64,000 bases of DNA from Aptenodytes patagonicus (Eukaryota > Chordata > Aves > Sphenisciformes > Spheniscidae), in NCBI RefSeq assembly GCF_965638725.1, contig NC_134975.1, forward strand, positions 935,179 through 999,178, given 5' to 3'. A program made the position numbers and the translations under genes. Below are positions 44,701-56,208 of this stretch, one piece after another; within the stretch, counting starts at the first letter, position 1, and the number at the start of each line of letters is the position of its first letter. The notes beneath the pieces were generated by a model that was not told where the DNA came from, did no database searches, and saw only the letters and a list, made by a program, of their open reading frames with translations.

Positions 44701-47575
44701 TTGCAAAGGAGGCACAAGGAGCGACGGGCTCGGGGCTGCCGCCTCTTTTCCCTGCCCTCTGGCTGAGAAATAACTGCATAAAGGGGGGGAAAAATCTTCT
44801 AGACGGGGCAGTTTCATCTTATACACACAGTCATATCAAAATGAACAAAATCAGACCTTTCCTCCCCCCTCCTCAAGTTCCCCTAGGTATTTTTTTTTTG
44901 CCTTTAAGGAGCACAAATACAGCTTTTCTTTAATTTCCCCCTCCACGCTCTAACCTTTCCCACTCGCTAGGAAATGAAGCAGGTTTAAAAACCGAAGGGG
45001 TCGAAATGCTCTGGATGCTTTAAGGCTACGCCTTAAAGTTATTTGCCTTTTTTTTTTTTTTTTTTTTTTTAAGGGCAGCCAAAAGGAATGCGAGCCGCCA
45101 GCCCTCATTCCGTTTTATGGTGGTCACTTTGGTGGTCAAATTCAAGTGCTGTGATTCCACAGCTGCCTCTTCTCCGCTTCCTCGCAGGAAGCAGGCAAAT
45201 CCTATCCTTTAAACCGGGTTTAAAAACCAAAACGCCACCAGGGCTTGGTTTAGATGTATTTACCTACGAAGAGCAATAAATTATTCACGCACCTAGAGGA
45301 GAGACGGCGAGTTTTATGCCACAGGGATTTTTGTTGTTTGCTGTTGTGTTAGGGGTTGTTTTTTTTTTTTTTTTTTTTTTTGAGGGCTGTATGTGCTTTG
45401 TTTGGGGTTTAAAAAGCTGCTCGGATGTTGTTGTTTTTCAACAACACGCTCTAATTCCTCCCCTGGATGCAAAGCTTCACGCCTGCAGCCTTCCTATGGG
45501 ATCTAGGTTGGAACAAATATAACAAACAAATTTCTATTTTAGAGCCTTTCCCCTTTCAGTCGGAGGGAGAAGATCCTCCACGCAGGTTGCAAACAGGAGG
45601 GAATTGGGGGGAAAAAATAATTACACTCGTAAACAATAGCTTAACGTTATTAGTTTGTAGTTAGTATTAATATTGGTCCATAAAAAGCCAAGTTAAAAGA
45701 TCGCTGACACTTTAATTAAAAGTTTTGCCCAAAACGACGTCCAAGTCATAAAATAGGGCAGATTACAAACCTGAAGAAATCCATCTCTGCAGCCAGAGTC
45801 CTTGCCCCTAGATATATATATAGGGAGAGATAGATATATGTATATATTCATCAGCCAAGCGGTGCAATGGAGAGGAAAACACAGCTCATTTTGGAATTAC
45901 AGACATATTTATATGTGTGTATATCTCTATCCCCACACACACGCATTCAGAGAGACTCACACGCCCCGATCCCTTATAAAAAGGGTTTTATGAGAACGGC
46001 TCTTTCAATGGAAAATCCAAAGCTAGAGAAGGGAGGTGGGGGGGGGGGGGGGGGAACCCAGAAATTAATGAGAACAAATGATCAGGAGTGCGTTGTTGCA
46101 TTAGGGGGGTGAAGAAGGCTCAAAGTGAGGAAGAGCACACAACCTTAGCATGTGAAGCCGCCATGTTTCCCTTCAAGATTTCCTAATAAATAGATAAAAA
46201 TCCGGGCAGACCGCCTAATAAGCACTACAGTTTGGAAAGCTCTATTGAAATACCCACTATTTTTTGCTCGGGCATCTTGAAATCCTTCGCTCTCCGCTCG
46301 GCTGCAAGGTACGGACCTGCGAGACTGTTTTCTTCCATGAAAATCAACTTTTTCCCCCCCTTTTTTTCCCCCGCATCGCTGCAGAATTGCAGGATAATTC
46401 TATTTTTAGCAGAGGCTGCAACCTCTGCCCGGTTGCTCGAGGTGCGTTTTCCTCCCCATTTCTCTACACCTCGCCCGGGAATTAAGCAAACACACACACA
46501 CACACCCCCCTCCGCGACCCCGGCTCAAATGCAAACAGCAGGTTGGGTGCTAGGAAATTAAATAAAATGAAATAGAGAAAAGCGAAGTGAAAAAGGAGCC
46601 GCCCAGGGATGTCCAGCTCCAAGGGGGGACATCCCCGAGCTGGGCTGGGACCCTCTGATGCTCCTTCTTGGTGAATTGGTTATTTTCGGGTGGGTTTATG
46701 CATTATTTTTTTCGGGGAGCAAAGCGAAGACGCGGCAGCCTTCGCGGCTTTTTCTGCTCCTGAGGCTCAGGGCTCTCAGGCTGAGATTTGCCTTTTTGCC
46801 TTCTTGTTGCTTGAATTTACTGCGACTCGATTTGACAAGATCCTCTCCATAAAAGCCTCTGGCTCTCGCCTGGTGCCTCAGTTTTGTTCGGGGTACTCAG
46901 CCCACCACCCAAGGGATCCCACGATGGGGTTTAATTCGGGTTTACGTGTGGACAGCTCAGTATTTTCATTTATTCTTCCTTTTACTGGGCGTTTTAAAAG
47001 GGATAATTGGGGGGGGGGGGGGGAATGCCATCCTGTAAAGAAAAAAAAGTGGCATCCTGTAAAGAAAAGGATAAAAAAGGGGGGGATGCGCTGCAATATT
47101 TTCACACGTGGATGAAAGCAGCCGCCTCTGCTCGGCAGAGGAATATTTTCCGCCTCGGGCAGATGATTTCTAGTCCAGGTGAAAACCCGATCCGCGCCCA
47201 ATTGTTGCAGGCAATTTTGCTCCTTCAAGGCTATTTAAAGGCGGTGGGGTAACCCCTCGGAGCCTGGTGCCGCGGAAGTTACGCGTCCTTCAGGTGCACC
47301 TTTCCCGAGGGTTTGCAGAAGAGGTTTGGTTTGGTTGTTTTTTTTTTTTTCCCCCCAGATAATTTTTTTTCCCGCCTTATAATTCTTCGCAAAACTCGCA
47401 AAATATCCGGCAACACTTCGGTATCCCGGTTTTTTCGTATGAAAATGCAGAAGGACGGGGAAAGAGGAGGCTCCCGGGCCACGGGAGAGAAGACAAATGA
47501 CTTTAATAAGAATATCTTTTTTAATTCAGCTGGAAGACTAAATGACGAGAGTCTTGCTGAAAGTACATTCATTGA
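41716..47575. other. Intergenic HOXC12-HOXC11, right part
   Basis: No gene seen. Mostly unique AT-rich sequence with occasional G, A and T runs. It contains CTCGTAAA at 45626-45633 (HOX13 type) and a direct repeat GCATCCTGTAAAGAAAA near 47,030-47,070. Complex parts such as 43,220-43,560, 43,690-43,850 and 45,640-45,780 may be regulatory. Confidence 0.45.
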
Positions 47576-47577
47576 TT

Positions 47578-47960
47578 GACAATAAACAATTGCATTAAAT
47601 ATTCAATACGCCACTCTTACGTAATAAATATTTAACCAAACACTAAAGGAGGTTTTCGAATATTTATTAGGCATTGACTTAATTCATTTGTTCTATTCCT
47701 TGATATATCACTAATTCGATATCAAAAGTCATTAAGCCCAGGCCTGCTTTAACTTTAAAGTTGGAAACTTTACAGATCCCCCGCACACTGTCACTGCTTA
47801 AATGGTATATTGTCCATAAAGCACGCCAACTTGGTTGATGTATAGTTGATGTGCACACAGAGATCAACGTAATTAGCGTATGTTAGGAGCTTGTTAATTA
47901 GCACCAACCCCCTCACTCCCAGATAGAGCCATAGATAGAGATTTACTTATAATTTCGCAG
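47578..47960. promoter_or_regulatory. Candidate conserved element upstream of HOXC11
   Basis: About 380 bp with no homopolymer longer than five, unlike its surroundings. It has many homeodomain-type cores: ATTGCATTAAATATTC, ACGTAATAAATATTTAACC, ATTTATTAGGC, CACTAATTCG, GTCATTAAGCCC, CGTAATTAGCG and GTTAATTAGCACC. It lies about 0.7-1.1 kb before the HOXC11 start. Confidence 0.45.
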
Positions 47961-48519
47961 CCCAGCTGTAGGAAGAGCGGGGCGTTCCCGCCTGCAGCGA
48001 GGGTTGGAGAAATGTTGGAAAACTTACTTCTGCACCTCCGGCTATTTCACCGAGCTACCTAAAGTCTACTCAGGAACACCTCTAAGGATAGAAATAGCGG
48101 TAACAATAAATTAGAATAATCAGCGCAATTAAAATATTGGGAAAAAAAGGTGGAAAAACACCGTTCGAGCTCCCTAAGACCCTCCCTCCCCCCCCCCCCC
48201 AGCCCAAATCGCCCCCACCCCGTCTCCAAACCCCGCTGAAAAGCAGCAAGCAGAATCCAAATAGGAAGGAGAGGAGGGGGGGGGGGGGGGGGGGAGAAAG
48301 AAAGGGAAAAAAAAAAAAGAGGGGGGGGGGGAAACCCCAGCAACTTCACAAGCCGCCCCTTGTACTTGTTCTGCTGTGAATGCTGACGAGGGGTGTGCCT
48401 TCGGGAAAATGAATACAAATCTGCAATTGATTTTCATAATGTTTCTGCGGTGTTTGCAAACCAATCGTTTGAACCTCTGAGATCTTACCTAAGTGAACCA
48501 CTCCTACGCATCTAAGTGC

Positions 48520-48669
48520 TCCAAACTGATATATGACAATATCTACTTTGGATCACGTGTCCTCCGGAGCGACTAAGACGGATAGCGCGTCATCTCGCCT
48601 TCCCAAATTTTTTCCCCTCCGCACATCGGATCCAAAACATCTAGCTATAGGAGCAAGAAAAGGAGAAAG
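48520..48669 (+). promoter_or_regulatory. HOXC11 proximal promoter and leader
   Basis: TATATGACAATATCTA at 48530-48545, then a TCACGTG E-box at 48553-48559, 111 bp before the ATG. No TATA box, and no CCAAT box close to the E-box. The sequence just before the start codon is GGAGAAAGATG. The exact transcription start is unknown. Confidence 0.55.
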
Positions 48670-49345
48670 ATGTTTAACTCGGTGAACCTGGGCAACTTCT
48701 GCTCCCAGTCGCGTAAGGAGAGGAGCGCTGAGTTTGGAGAAAGGGCAGGTTGCGCTTCTAACCTCTACCTCCCCAGCTGTACCTATTACGTCCCTGAATT
48801 TTCAACTGTGTCATCTTTCTTGCCACAGGCCCCCTCTCGCCAAATCTCCTACCCTTACTCCACCAACCTCTCGCAAGTGCAGCCCGTGCGAGAGGTCTCC
48901 TATGGTCTAGACCCCTCGAGTAAATGGCACCACCGAAGCAATTACGCCTCGTGTTATTCCGCAGAAGATCTGATGCATAGAGAGTGCATCCCGCCTTCCA
49001 CCATGACCGAAATGCTAATGAAAAACGAGAGCGTGTACAGCCACCACCACCCCAGCTCCAACCACCCGGCATCGACGGGATTCTACACCAGCATGAACAA
49101 AAACACTGTCTTGCCCCAAGGTTTCGACCGCTTCTTCGAAAACGCCTATTGCGGGGCGGAAAATCCGACCGAGACCTGCCTGCAGAAGGGTGAGGGCAAA
49201 GTGGAGGCAGAGTCCCAACCCCACGCACTGTCATCCCGCGGAGAGCAAGGTATAGACCCGGAAGATGAGGAGGAAAACACAAACCCAGGGTCTTCAGCCT
49301 CGTCCTCTTCTGTCACCAAGGAAGGAAGCAAAAGCAGCAATTCGA
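48670..49345 (+). CDS. HOXC11: HOXC11 exon 1 (homeobox C11)
   Basis: First 225 codons plus one base of HOXC11, a group 11 Abd-B-class transcription factor active in the nucleus of posterior axial, limb and intestinal tissue. [12 protein letters not shown] is the group 11 N-terminus, followed by [57 protein letters not shown] and [11 protein letters not shown], all group 11. The end is acidic and serine-rich ([14 protein letters not shown]). The donor used must be TCGA|GTAGGT (phase 1, split codon Ser226) to stay in frame; an overlapping GTAGAG donor lies four bases on. Joined to 50654-50886 it gives 302 residues, close to the 304 of mammals. Confidence 0.96.
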
Positions 49346-50653
49346 GTAGGTAGAGCAGTAAATGGAAAGGTTAAGGGACTAGCCCGTGTGTTTTGTCGGT
49401 CAAATTTTATGTGGAGTTTTATAAGCATTCAAAGGATTTTATTATAACCTACAAAGCTCTTTCTTCCAACGAGAAGAATTTTTACGATGGGAAAAGCTCT
49501 TTGAAAAAAATGGAGATGTTAGGCGCAGACACAGTATCTTAGAGTCTGTGAAATTTTAAAAGCACACCATCGTGACAAATATTAACTTTGATCATGAAGT
49601 TACATGAGCATTTTAAAAGGATTTGGTCCCGGGTTGCTGAGGGTAAAAGGCAATTGGGCAGAACACTACTTTAGCTGCCTGTGCTTTCTTTTAGGCATTA
49701 AGATGCATGCAAAATGTTTGGGGCTGCCTTTTTTTTTTTTTCTCCTCTCTTTTTAATTAAAACTGTATGTTGAGTCTTTTCTCTTCGTGGGGGTGCAGTG
49801 CTAAGGGGGAAATCTGCCGAATTTGCAGGCAAAGCTGAGCATTTTCTTCGACTTTTCTGTTTAAAGTGGCATTTCTCCTCCTCCAAGCCTAGTGGAGCGT
49901 CTAGCTTTTGTCAGGAAGGGCTTTTACTTACGTGGTTGTTCGCTTGGGTCTTCTGGGGTCGGGTGGGTTTTTTTTTTTGCATGCACTCACATTTTCTGGG
50001 CAGTCTTAGAGGAGCGTTTTTAAAGGCTGAATCCAGGCAACTTTGCAAGTTAGCGTTCAGCGAGGGGCTCTTTTGGGAAGAGGGGAGGGTTGTTTTGTTT
50101 TCCTATTTGCTTTCGTGATGCAAGTCCCCTTTTGCAGCTCAGATGCTAAGTTCCCTTTTACTTTGATTCCTTTTTGCGTGTGTGGCGAGGACTGGAGTTA
50201 ATAAAAAACTTATGCGGAACATAATATCTAGTTCCTCTAATTCCAACCTTGCTCATGCTGTTTCTATACAGATAACAGATTTGCAGCTGAGCGTGGGGTT
50301 TGGGTGGGTTGTTTTTTTTTTTCCCCAGCCTCTCTAAACCCCGCTCCAGCAGCCCTGCTGCCTCCGGTCCCAGGCTTTATTGAAAAAAAAAAACCCCTAT
50401 CTGCACCGAAAATGTCTGCGTGTGCCTGCGTTAAGCTCCGTGCAGTGGGAAAATAATTACACCACGGTCCTTAAGACCCTGTGTAACCTCACCTCTGCTA
50501 CCCCCCAACAATAGGCGAGCTGCTGGAAGATATCTCCCCCTGCGTTAATAACCGGAGTTATTAAGCTGCTCCTATCTATGTGGTCGGCCGTGAAGATGAG
50601 TCTGTGTCTTGCATTTCCTTAGGATATTTACCCTGCCTTCTGGTTCTTTTAAG
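49346..50653 (+). other. HOXC11 intron
   Basis: 1,308-bp intron from GTAGGT to TTCTTTTAAG. Unique AT-rich sequence with T runs; no additional exon was recognised. Confidence 0.92.
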
Positions 50654-50886
50654 GTGCTCCCAGAACGAGGAAGAAGAGGTGCCCCTATTCGAAATTCCAG
50701 ATCAGAGAGCTAGAGAGAGAATTTTTCTTCAATGTCTATATAAACAAAGAAAAAAGGCTCCAGTTGTCTAGGATGTTAAATCTTACTGACCGACAGGTTA
50801 AAATTTGGTTTCAGAACAGAAGAATGAAAGAAAAAAAATTAAGCAGAGACCGCCTGCAGTATTTCTCTGGAAATCCCTTGTTGTGA
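50654..50886 (+). CDS. HOXC11: HOXC11 exon 2 (homeodomain)
   Basis: Encodes residues 226-302 and the TGA. APR precedes the homeodomain (residues 230-289, [13 protein letters not shown] start), with [12 protein letters not shown], the group 11 helix 2 [13 protein letters not shown] and helix 3 [14 protein letters not shown]; Trp48 and Asn51 are residues 277 and 280. The tail [12 protein letters not shown] identifies HOXC11. This frame is not the longest open one here, because another register stays open across the acceptor. Confidence 0.97.
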
Positions 50887-51162
50887 ACATCTTTTGAAAT
50901 CCCCTCTGCTGGCGAAGTGTATGTGTATTGAGGAGGAACAGTTGCGAGCATGGGTTTGCCCTTTGAGTCGACAAAGCAACCTCAAAGTTTAAGCCTTTTC
51001 GTTACTTATATTTGTATGTCTGGGACAGTGCTGAGTAACAAAAGGAGTGAGATTTTCTTTCAGTTCCCGCTTCAAGGACTTGGATTCCATGAACATTTTA
51101 TTTAACTTTTTTTTTTCTTTTTTTTTTTTTTTTCTTTTTTGCCTGAACAGGTTGGGATTCCC

Positions 51163-51195
<33 letters not shown>

Positions 51196-51357
51196 TTTAT
51201 TTTTATTATTATTTTTATTGTTATTATTATTTAGGCACCCTGTCCAGTTGAATAAATCGCAGTGCTGTGTGTTACTACCCCGGTGATTTCAGTATGCAGC
51301 TGTGTTATCACAAGAGCGGCCAAAGTCTCCCTGTAGGATCAAATCACTTCATCTGGG

Positions 51358-51399
<42 letters not shown>

Positions 51400-51890
51400 A
51401 CACACAGACATGTGTGTCCATCTATGTGTGTGTGTGTGTGTGCACATCCACAACCGCCACGCTCATCTCTGCTCTCCACGCGGAAGGAAGGTCATTATTT
51501 CCACCTCCTCCATCCACCCTTTCTGTCTCAAAATATATATATGCGTATATATATGGGAGCGTGTGCCTATATATCCATATATATATTCTCTGCAGTATCA
51601 TTTCTACGTTTGGAGTCGGGAGGGGGGGAAATCCGGGCGAAAATACATTTGCAATAACTGTCTCTGAAATGGTTTGTAAATAAATTTCGTAGTGGTTGTT
51701 TTTTTGGTTTTTGGTTTTTGTTTGTTTTTTTTTTTTTTTTCTCCTGGAAATGGGAGACGAAGAACAAGAGGGGAAAAAAAAAATCCTGAAAAAAATAATA
51801 ATTAAAAAAAAATAAATCTTTGTGTATGTAAAGTCAGTCCCCGGGATACTCTGTGAAATTCTGTGGCAAATAAAGACGTTGCAAGCTGTT
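50887..51890 (+). other. HOXC11 3' UTR
   Basis: About 1 kb of AT-rich non-coding sequence with T runs at about 51,107-51,140, (TTA)n at 51,167-51,231 and (GT)n at 51,361-51,394 and 51,425-51,441. Intermediate AATAAA motifs occur at 51,251 and 51,679; the best end is at 51,869. Confidence 0.6.
51869..51874 (+). terminator. HOXC11 poly(A) signal AATAAA
   Basis: AATAAA in TGTGGCAAATAAAGACG, followed by GCAAGCTGTTC and T-rich sequence. This gives a 3' UTR near 1 kb. Confidence 0.55.
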
Positions 51891-53410
51891 CTACATTATG
51901 ATTTTATTTGACCATTTTATTAGAATTTCCCCTCTTAAAAGCCTCTTTGCGGTCATTGTGGTGTGGGTTTCTTCTATCGGGGTTTAAATACCTGAATGCA
52001 TATCAGAAATATCATCATCCATATTCATGGGACTCACTGCAATCTGCTCTAATAGGACCGGGATTAATATGAACCCTCCACCTTGGAATACACGTTTGGT
52101 GTGGAGTTCATTGTATTCATCAGCGAACTGAAATTTATAGGATTTTTCTTGGCCCAGTAATCCTACTCTGAATTTGGCTCCAGATGTCTTTCGCTGTTTT
52201 CCGGTTGTAGTTAATCTTTTTGCATTTTCATGAGGACAGTGTATTAGCCTGCTTTTTTTTTTTTAAAAAAAAAAAAGGAAAATACAAAAGCGAATGAAAC
52301 TCTGATCACACCGAGGAACGAGCTGCATTTCCGTAAGTCAAGGATACCTCGTACCTACAAAGCACAAATGCAAAGTCAAGTCCTTAAATTCCTGCTTAAG
52401 GAAAACAAGTTCAACTCCCAGGCACAGGGCATAAAAGTGATTTCTTCCCCCCCCCCCCCCCCCGCCCCCCCCGTTTGCACAATGACTTTTTTTCTCGCAG
52501 TTGTCCGAAAGCAACACACCGTTTTCGAGGACAAAGAAATCCCGAGGATGCCGTTGGTGACGTGGTGCATGTATTTGGTGTAAATACAACAATTCGGAAG
52601 GGGTTTGGGGTTGGCTTTTTTTTTTTTGGGGGGGGGGGGGGGGTACGTTTGAGGTTTCCGATCTGGATGCTCTCCTGCTTTCTGATGTGGAGCGATGGGA
52701 TTGTGCATATGGGCGAGGGCGGGGTGGGGTGGGGGGGCAAGGAAGGGGGGGGGGGAATAAAACCCCCAGCAGCCAAGAAACAGCAGATTATTTTCCCATC
52801 CATTGAGCGTGTTCTTGTAAAATTCTCATACTCGCTTTTAAATACAACCCTGTTGAATGAAAACCCCTTTGATGGTGTCTTCTGATTTTATTTGACAACG
52901 GCGGGGGGGTGGGGGGGGAAAAGGATAAACCCGCAAAAACGCTCTTCGTTTGCACCCGTCCAAACACCCCCCCGCACCCCCCCGCACCCCCCCCGCGCCA
53001 TTAAATGCGAACCAACTCCAAGCTTTCGTGATAGACCCGTCCTAGTTACGCCGCGATATGATCTTGAAAGGATGTTCAGAGGCATGTTTCTCATTAAAAG
53101 AGTGGGAAAGGGAAGAAAAAGGGGCTCGGTGGATGGCAAAACGCTTCTTTATTTCCTCCCATTTCTTTTTGCAGAGCCTGCGAGCTGAGAGGACGCTTGT
53201 CCCCGGCCTAAAATCTCGCCTAAGCTTTACGTTGAATAAACTAGGCGTAAAGGAAGGGTTTTTTTTGGGGGGGGGGTTGGTTTGTTTTTGTTTTTTTTTT
53301 TTTTGCGGGCTGCAAAGTAAAATAGACAAAATAGGAGCCATCTTCCCGGCAGATGTAGCTGCGCGCCGGGACCGGCCCGAGGAGGGGGCTGACCCTCCCC
53401 CGGCGCGCAC
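51891..53410. other. Intergenic HOXC11-HOXC10, no gene seen
   Basis: The 51,900-52,250 part is complex and AT-rich and may contain regulatory DNA. After that, C, G, T and A runs dominate. Confidence 0.45.
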
Positions 53411-53504
53411 CAAAAAAAAAAAAAAGCAAAAAAAAAAGGCAAAAAAAAAAAAAGCAAAAAAAAAAAAGGCAAAAAAAAAAAGGGCAAAAAAAAAAAAAAA
53501 GCAC
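53411..53504. repeat. A-tract/GGC interspersed repeat
   Basis: Seven A-runs of 10-16 separated by GC, GGC or GGGC, spaced 13-18 bp apart. Confidence 0.9.
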
Positions 53505-53579
53505 CTTTCTTTAATGAGTGTTTGCCAAACCTTCCCAAGGTTAGGAAAACTAAAGAGAGGTGCAATAAGGTGAATATCG

Positions 53580-53970
53580 GGAGGTCAGAAGCGGCAGTTA
53601 ATGCTCCGTAACAGCAGCGGCTGTCCGGACAAAAGCGGCTAGTCTAGACATTGTAATAAAGACTGCGGCACTAAACAGCTTAATTTTTCTTAATTACCCC
53701 GTCTGGCTAAAGGAAAAGACTTCCGCAGTAAATAGTAAACAAATAAGGGAGTCTTGCCCAGGGAATTTATTTTTTTTCCCCTCTTCTCTCTCCCCCTCCC
53801 TCCCTTCCCTCCCCCCCCCCCCCCCCCCTTTTCCAAGGCTCCAGTTCAACTGCAGCACAATGAAACTGTAGGCCTAGTTCAAAGTTTTCGCGAGCTAAAA
53901 TGGAATGCCAGTTGTAAAATCCAAGTTTATAGACCATGTGGGAGTTTACAGCAGCATTAAGCATCAGTGC
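53580..53970. promoter_or_regulatory. Candidate element with Smad palindrome
   Basis: Complex sequence with GCAGTTAATGC, AGTCTAGACA (palindromic Smad element GTCTAGAC at 53642-53649), TTGTAATAAAGAC, CTTAATTTTTCTTAATTACC and AGTAAATAGTAAACAAATAAG, then after a C run GTTTATAGACC and TTTACAGCAGCATTAAGC. AGTCTAGACA followed by AATAAAG repeats the arrangement at 22.85 kb. Confidence 0.4.
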
Positions 53971-56054
53971 CATGTAGGAAAAGGGCTGTTAATGTTCTGG
54001 GGAGGGCGGGGGGGGGGGGGGGGGAGAAGGGGCTGGCGGAGGGGGGGGGGGGGGGGTCACTGAAGATGCTTTGGGTACCACGACGGGGGAGCGTACAAGC
54101 AGAACAGGGTTGAGACATACGTATCTCGCCGGCCTAGTCGTGCGGGCACCTATATGGAGGGTGACATAGGCGGCGGGGCGAGGGGAGGGTCCGGCGCCGG
54201 GTTTTTGGGGCCGGCTCCCATTTAACAGCAGAAAGCCAAAAATTGCCACGGCGAGGGGTTTTCCGAGGCGGGTCGGGGGATGCGGGGGGTGGGAGTGAGA
54301 CCCACAGGAAGAAAAATGTGAAGATATGATGTCTTTGAACTTCAATAAAGTCAAGTCCATCACCTTTAACCCTTTTGTAATAAAGCGGCATCAGAGAGGG
54401 TCGCGGCTCCCCGGCCGCCCCGCCTCCAGGGAGCCGGGGGGGTGGGTCGGGGTGGGGGGACACCCACATCCCCCCCCCCCCCAAAAAAAAACCCAACCCC
54501 AAACTCTAATTTTGAACCCCGCGTGGCGTTTATGACGCTTAATATTTAACTCAGCCGCCCAGCACTTAATGCATTTCGAAGCAGGTTTAACACGCGCGGC
54601 ACACACTCTTTATTATTGTTATAAACCTTTTGATATCTTAACGCATGAAAAGTTTTTATAACTTTGTTTGGCGTAAAAGTTTTACAAGTTTTTCCTTCTT
54701 TCCCCCCCCCCCCTTTTTTTTTTTTTTTTTTAAATTCCCAGCACGCATTTAGGCTTTTCCCGTCAACTTTATTCCTACCTCGGATGTCCATCACAATAAA
54801 GCCTCCCTCATAGGCTGGGGAGCTCGCTCTGGGCTCCACGTTAATGACACCCAGACTAATTACGAAGGCCCTTTCCATGTGACGTACAAACACACCGACC
54901 CAACCTGTTTCCCATTGCTCCCCGGATTTCATACACAACATGTTGGAAGCAGCTCTGGGTGACTTTGTTGGGAAATAGTGCAGAGAGGGAAGGAGGCGAG
55001 GGGGCCGGCTTCTAATTGGCTTCTTGCGGGATAATGATGTTCACTTATGTTGGCTTCCATACCAAGCAAATTAATTCCATTTTTTGGGGGGAACCCCCCC
55101 CCCCAAAAAAAAAAAAGGGGGGAAAAAGGAAGGAAAAAAGAAAGGAAAAAAAAGAAAAGAAAGGAAAAAGGAAAATAAAGGAAACAAGGAAAAAAGGAAA
55201 AAGAAAAACAAGGAAAAAAGAAAGAAGAAAAAAAAGACGCGTGACTGGGGAGGGGGGATCTGTAAGAGCTGCAAATGCTGGATTAGGGTGTCCAGAGACT
55301 CTCGTTGCGTTGGACGGGGCTGCGCACCCCCACGCACACGCACCCACTTGCACCCACACCGCCCCACGACCCCACGCAGCCTCTCCCGAAGGTGCCAGGG
55401 CAGGAGCACGTAAACTTGACTGTGTGATAAGGCGAAACCTCCTTGGTGGCATGTAAATAAACAACTTCAGCTGAACAACTCAGCAAGAGCGGCACACAAT
55501 AGCCACGAGGGGAAAAAAAAAATCCAGCTTTTTGACCATTTCCACTTTTCCTCACGGGTTTGACGTTGGTTTGCAACTTGGCCAGAGCTGGGATTTCGCA
55601 AAAGCCAAGAAGAAAGCCAGTGGTTTTGGCAAGTGGACTCGAATCGACCATCAATTGAGCTAATCCTCGCCTGTGGATCCCAGGGTGAATTCATTTATTT
55701 GTGTACGAGGAACTTTTACAGGAGCAAGAGCTGTTCCCGACGGAGGGGCAGGGCTGGGGCCAGGCAAGCGGGCAGCAATCCCCAAGTCCTGGCGCCCTCT
55801 CCCAGGGACCCCGGTGGCCCATAACCTTGGCGAAAGGCGATTAAATTGGTTCTCCTGAAGCGCCGCTCTGCCCAGGGGGGGGACCGGCGGCGAATTCGCT
55901 GCTGAAATATTGTAAAGCCACCGGCAAAAGGGGGAGGGAGGGGAAGGGAGGGAGGCGGGGAGAGGGATCAAACTTTGGGGAAGGAATTGCGGATTTGAGG
56001 CAAAGCGTTTGCAGGCTTGCGGTTTAGTTTTTAAACACCACCACCCCCCCCCCG
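53971..56054. other. Intergenic, no gene seen
   Basis: G/C and A homopolymers throughout, and an A/G-rich tract at about 55,110-55,235. A complex portion at 54,760-54,930 was not classifiable. Confidence 0.45.
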
Positions 56055-56208
56055 AAATATAAATAGCCCCTTAAAAATAAATAGCCGCCCCCCCCCCAAA
56101 TAAATAGACCTCAAAAAATAAATAGACCTCAAAAAATAAATAGCTCCCCCCGAACAAATAACCCCCTAAAAATAAATAGCCCTCTAAAAATAAATAATAG
56201 CCCCCCAA
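56055..56208. repeat. AAATAAATAG minisatellite
   Basis: Eight units of an AAAAATAAATAG core followed by C-rich spacers of 3-12 bp, period about 16-24 bp. Confidence 0.88.

Noticed and set aside
48533-48685. 50-codon upstream ORF overlapping the HOXC11 start
   Set aside because: Its ATG lies before the E-box, so it is probably upstream of the transcription start and not in the mRNA.
55785-55805. Possible CTCF site near CTGGCGCCCTCTCCC
   Set aside because: Only the GGGCGCC half fits; the other half of the consensus has too many mismatches. No convincing CTCF site was found by eye elsewhere.
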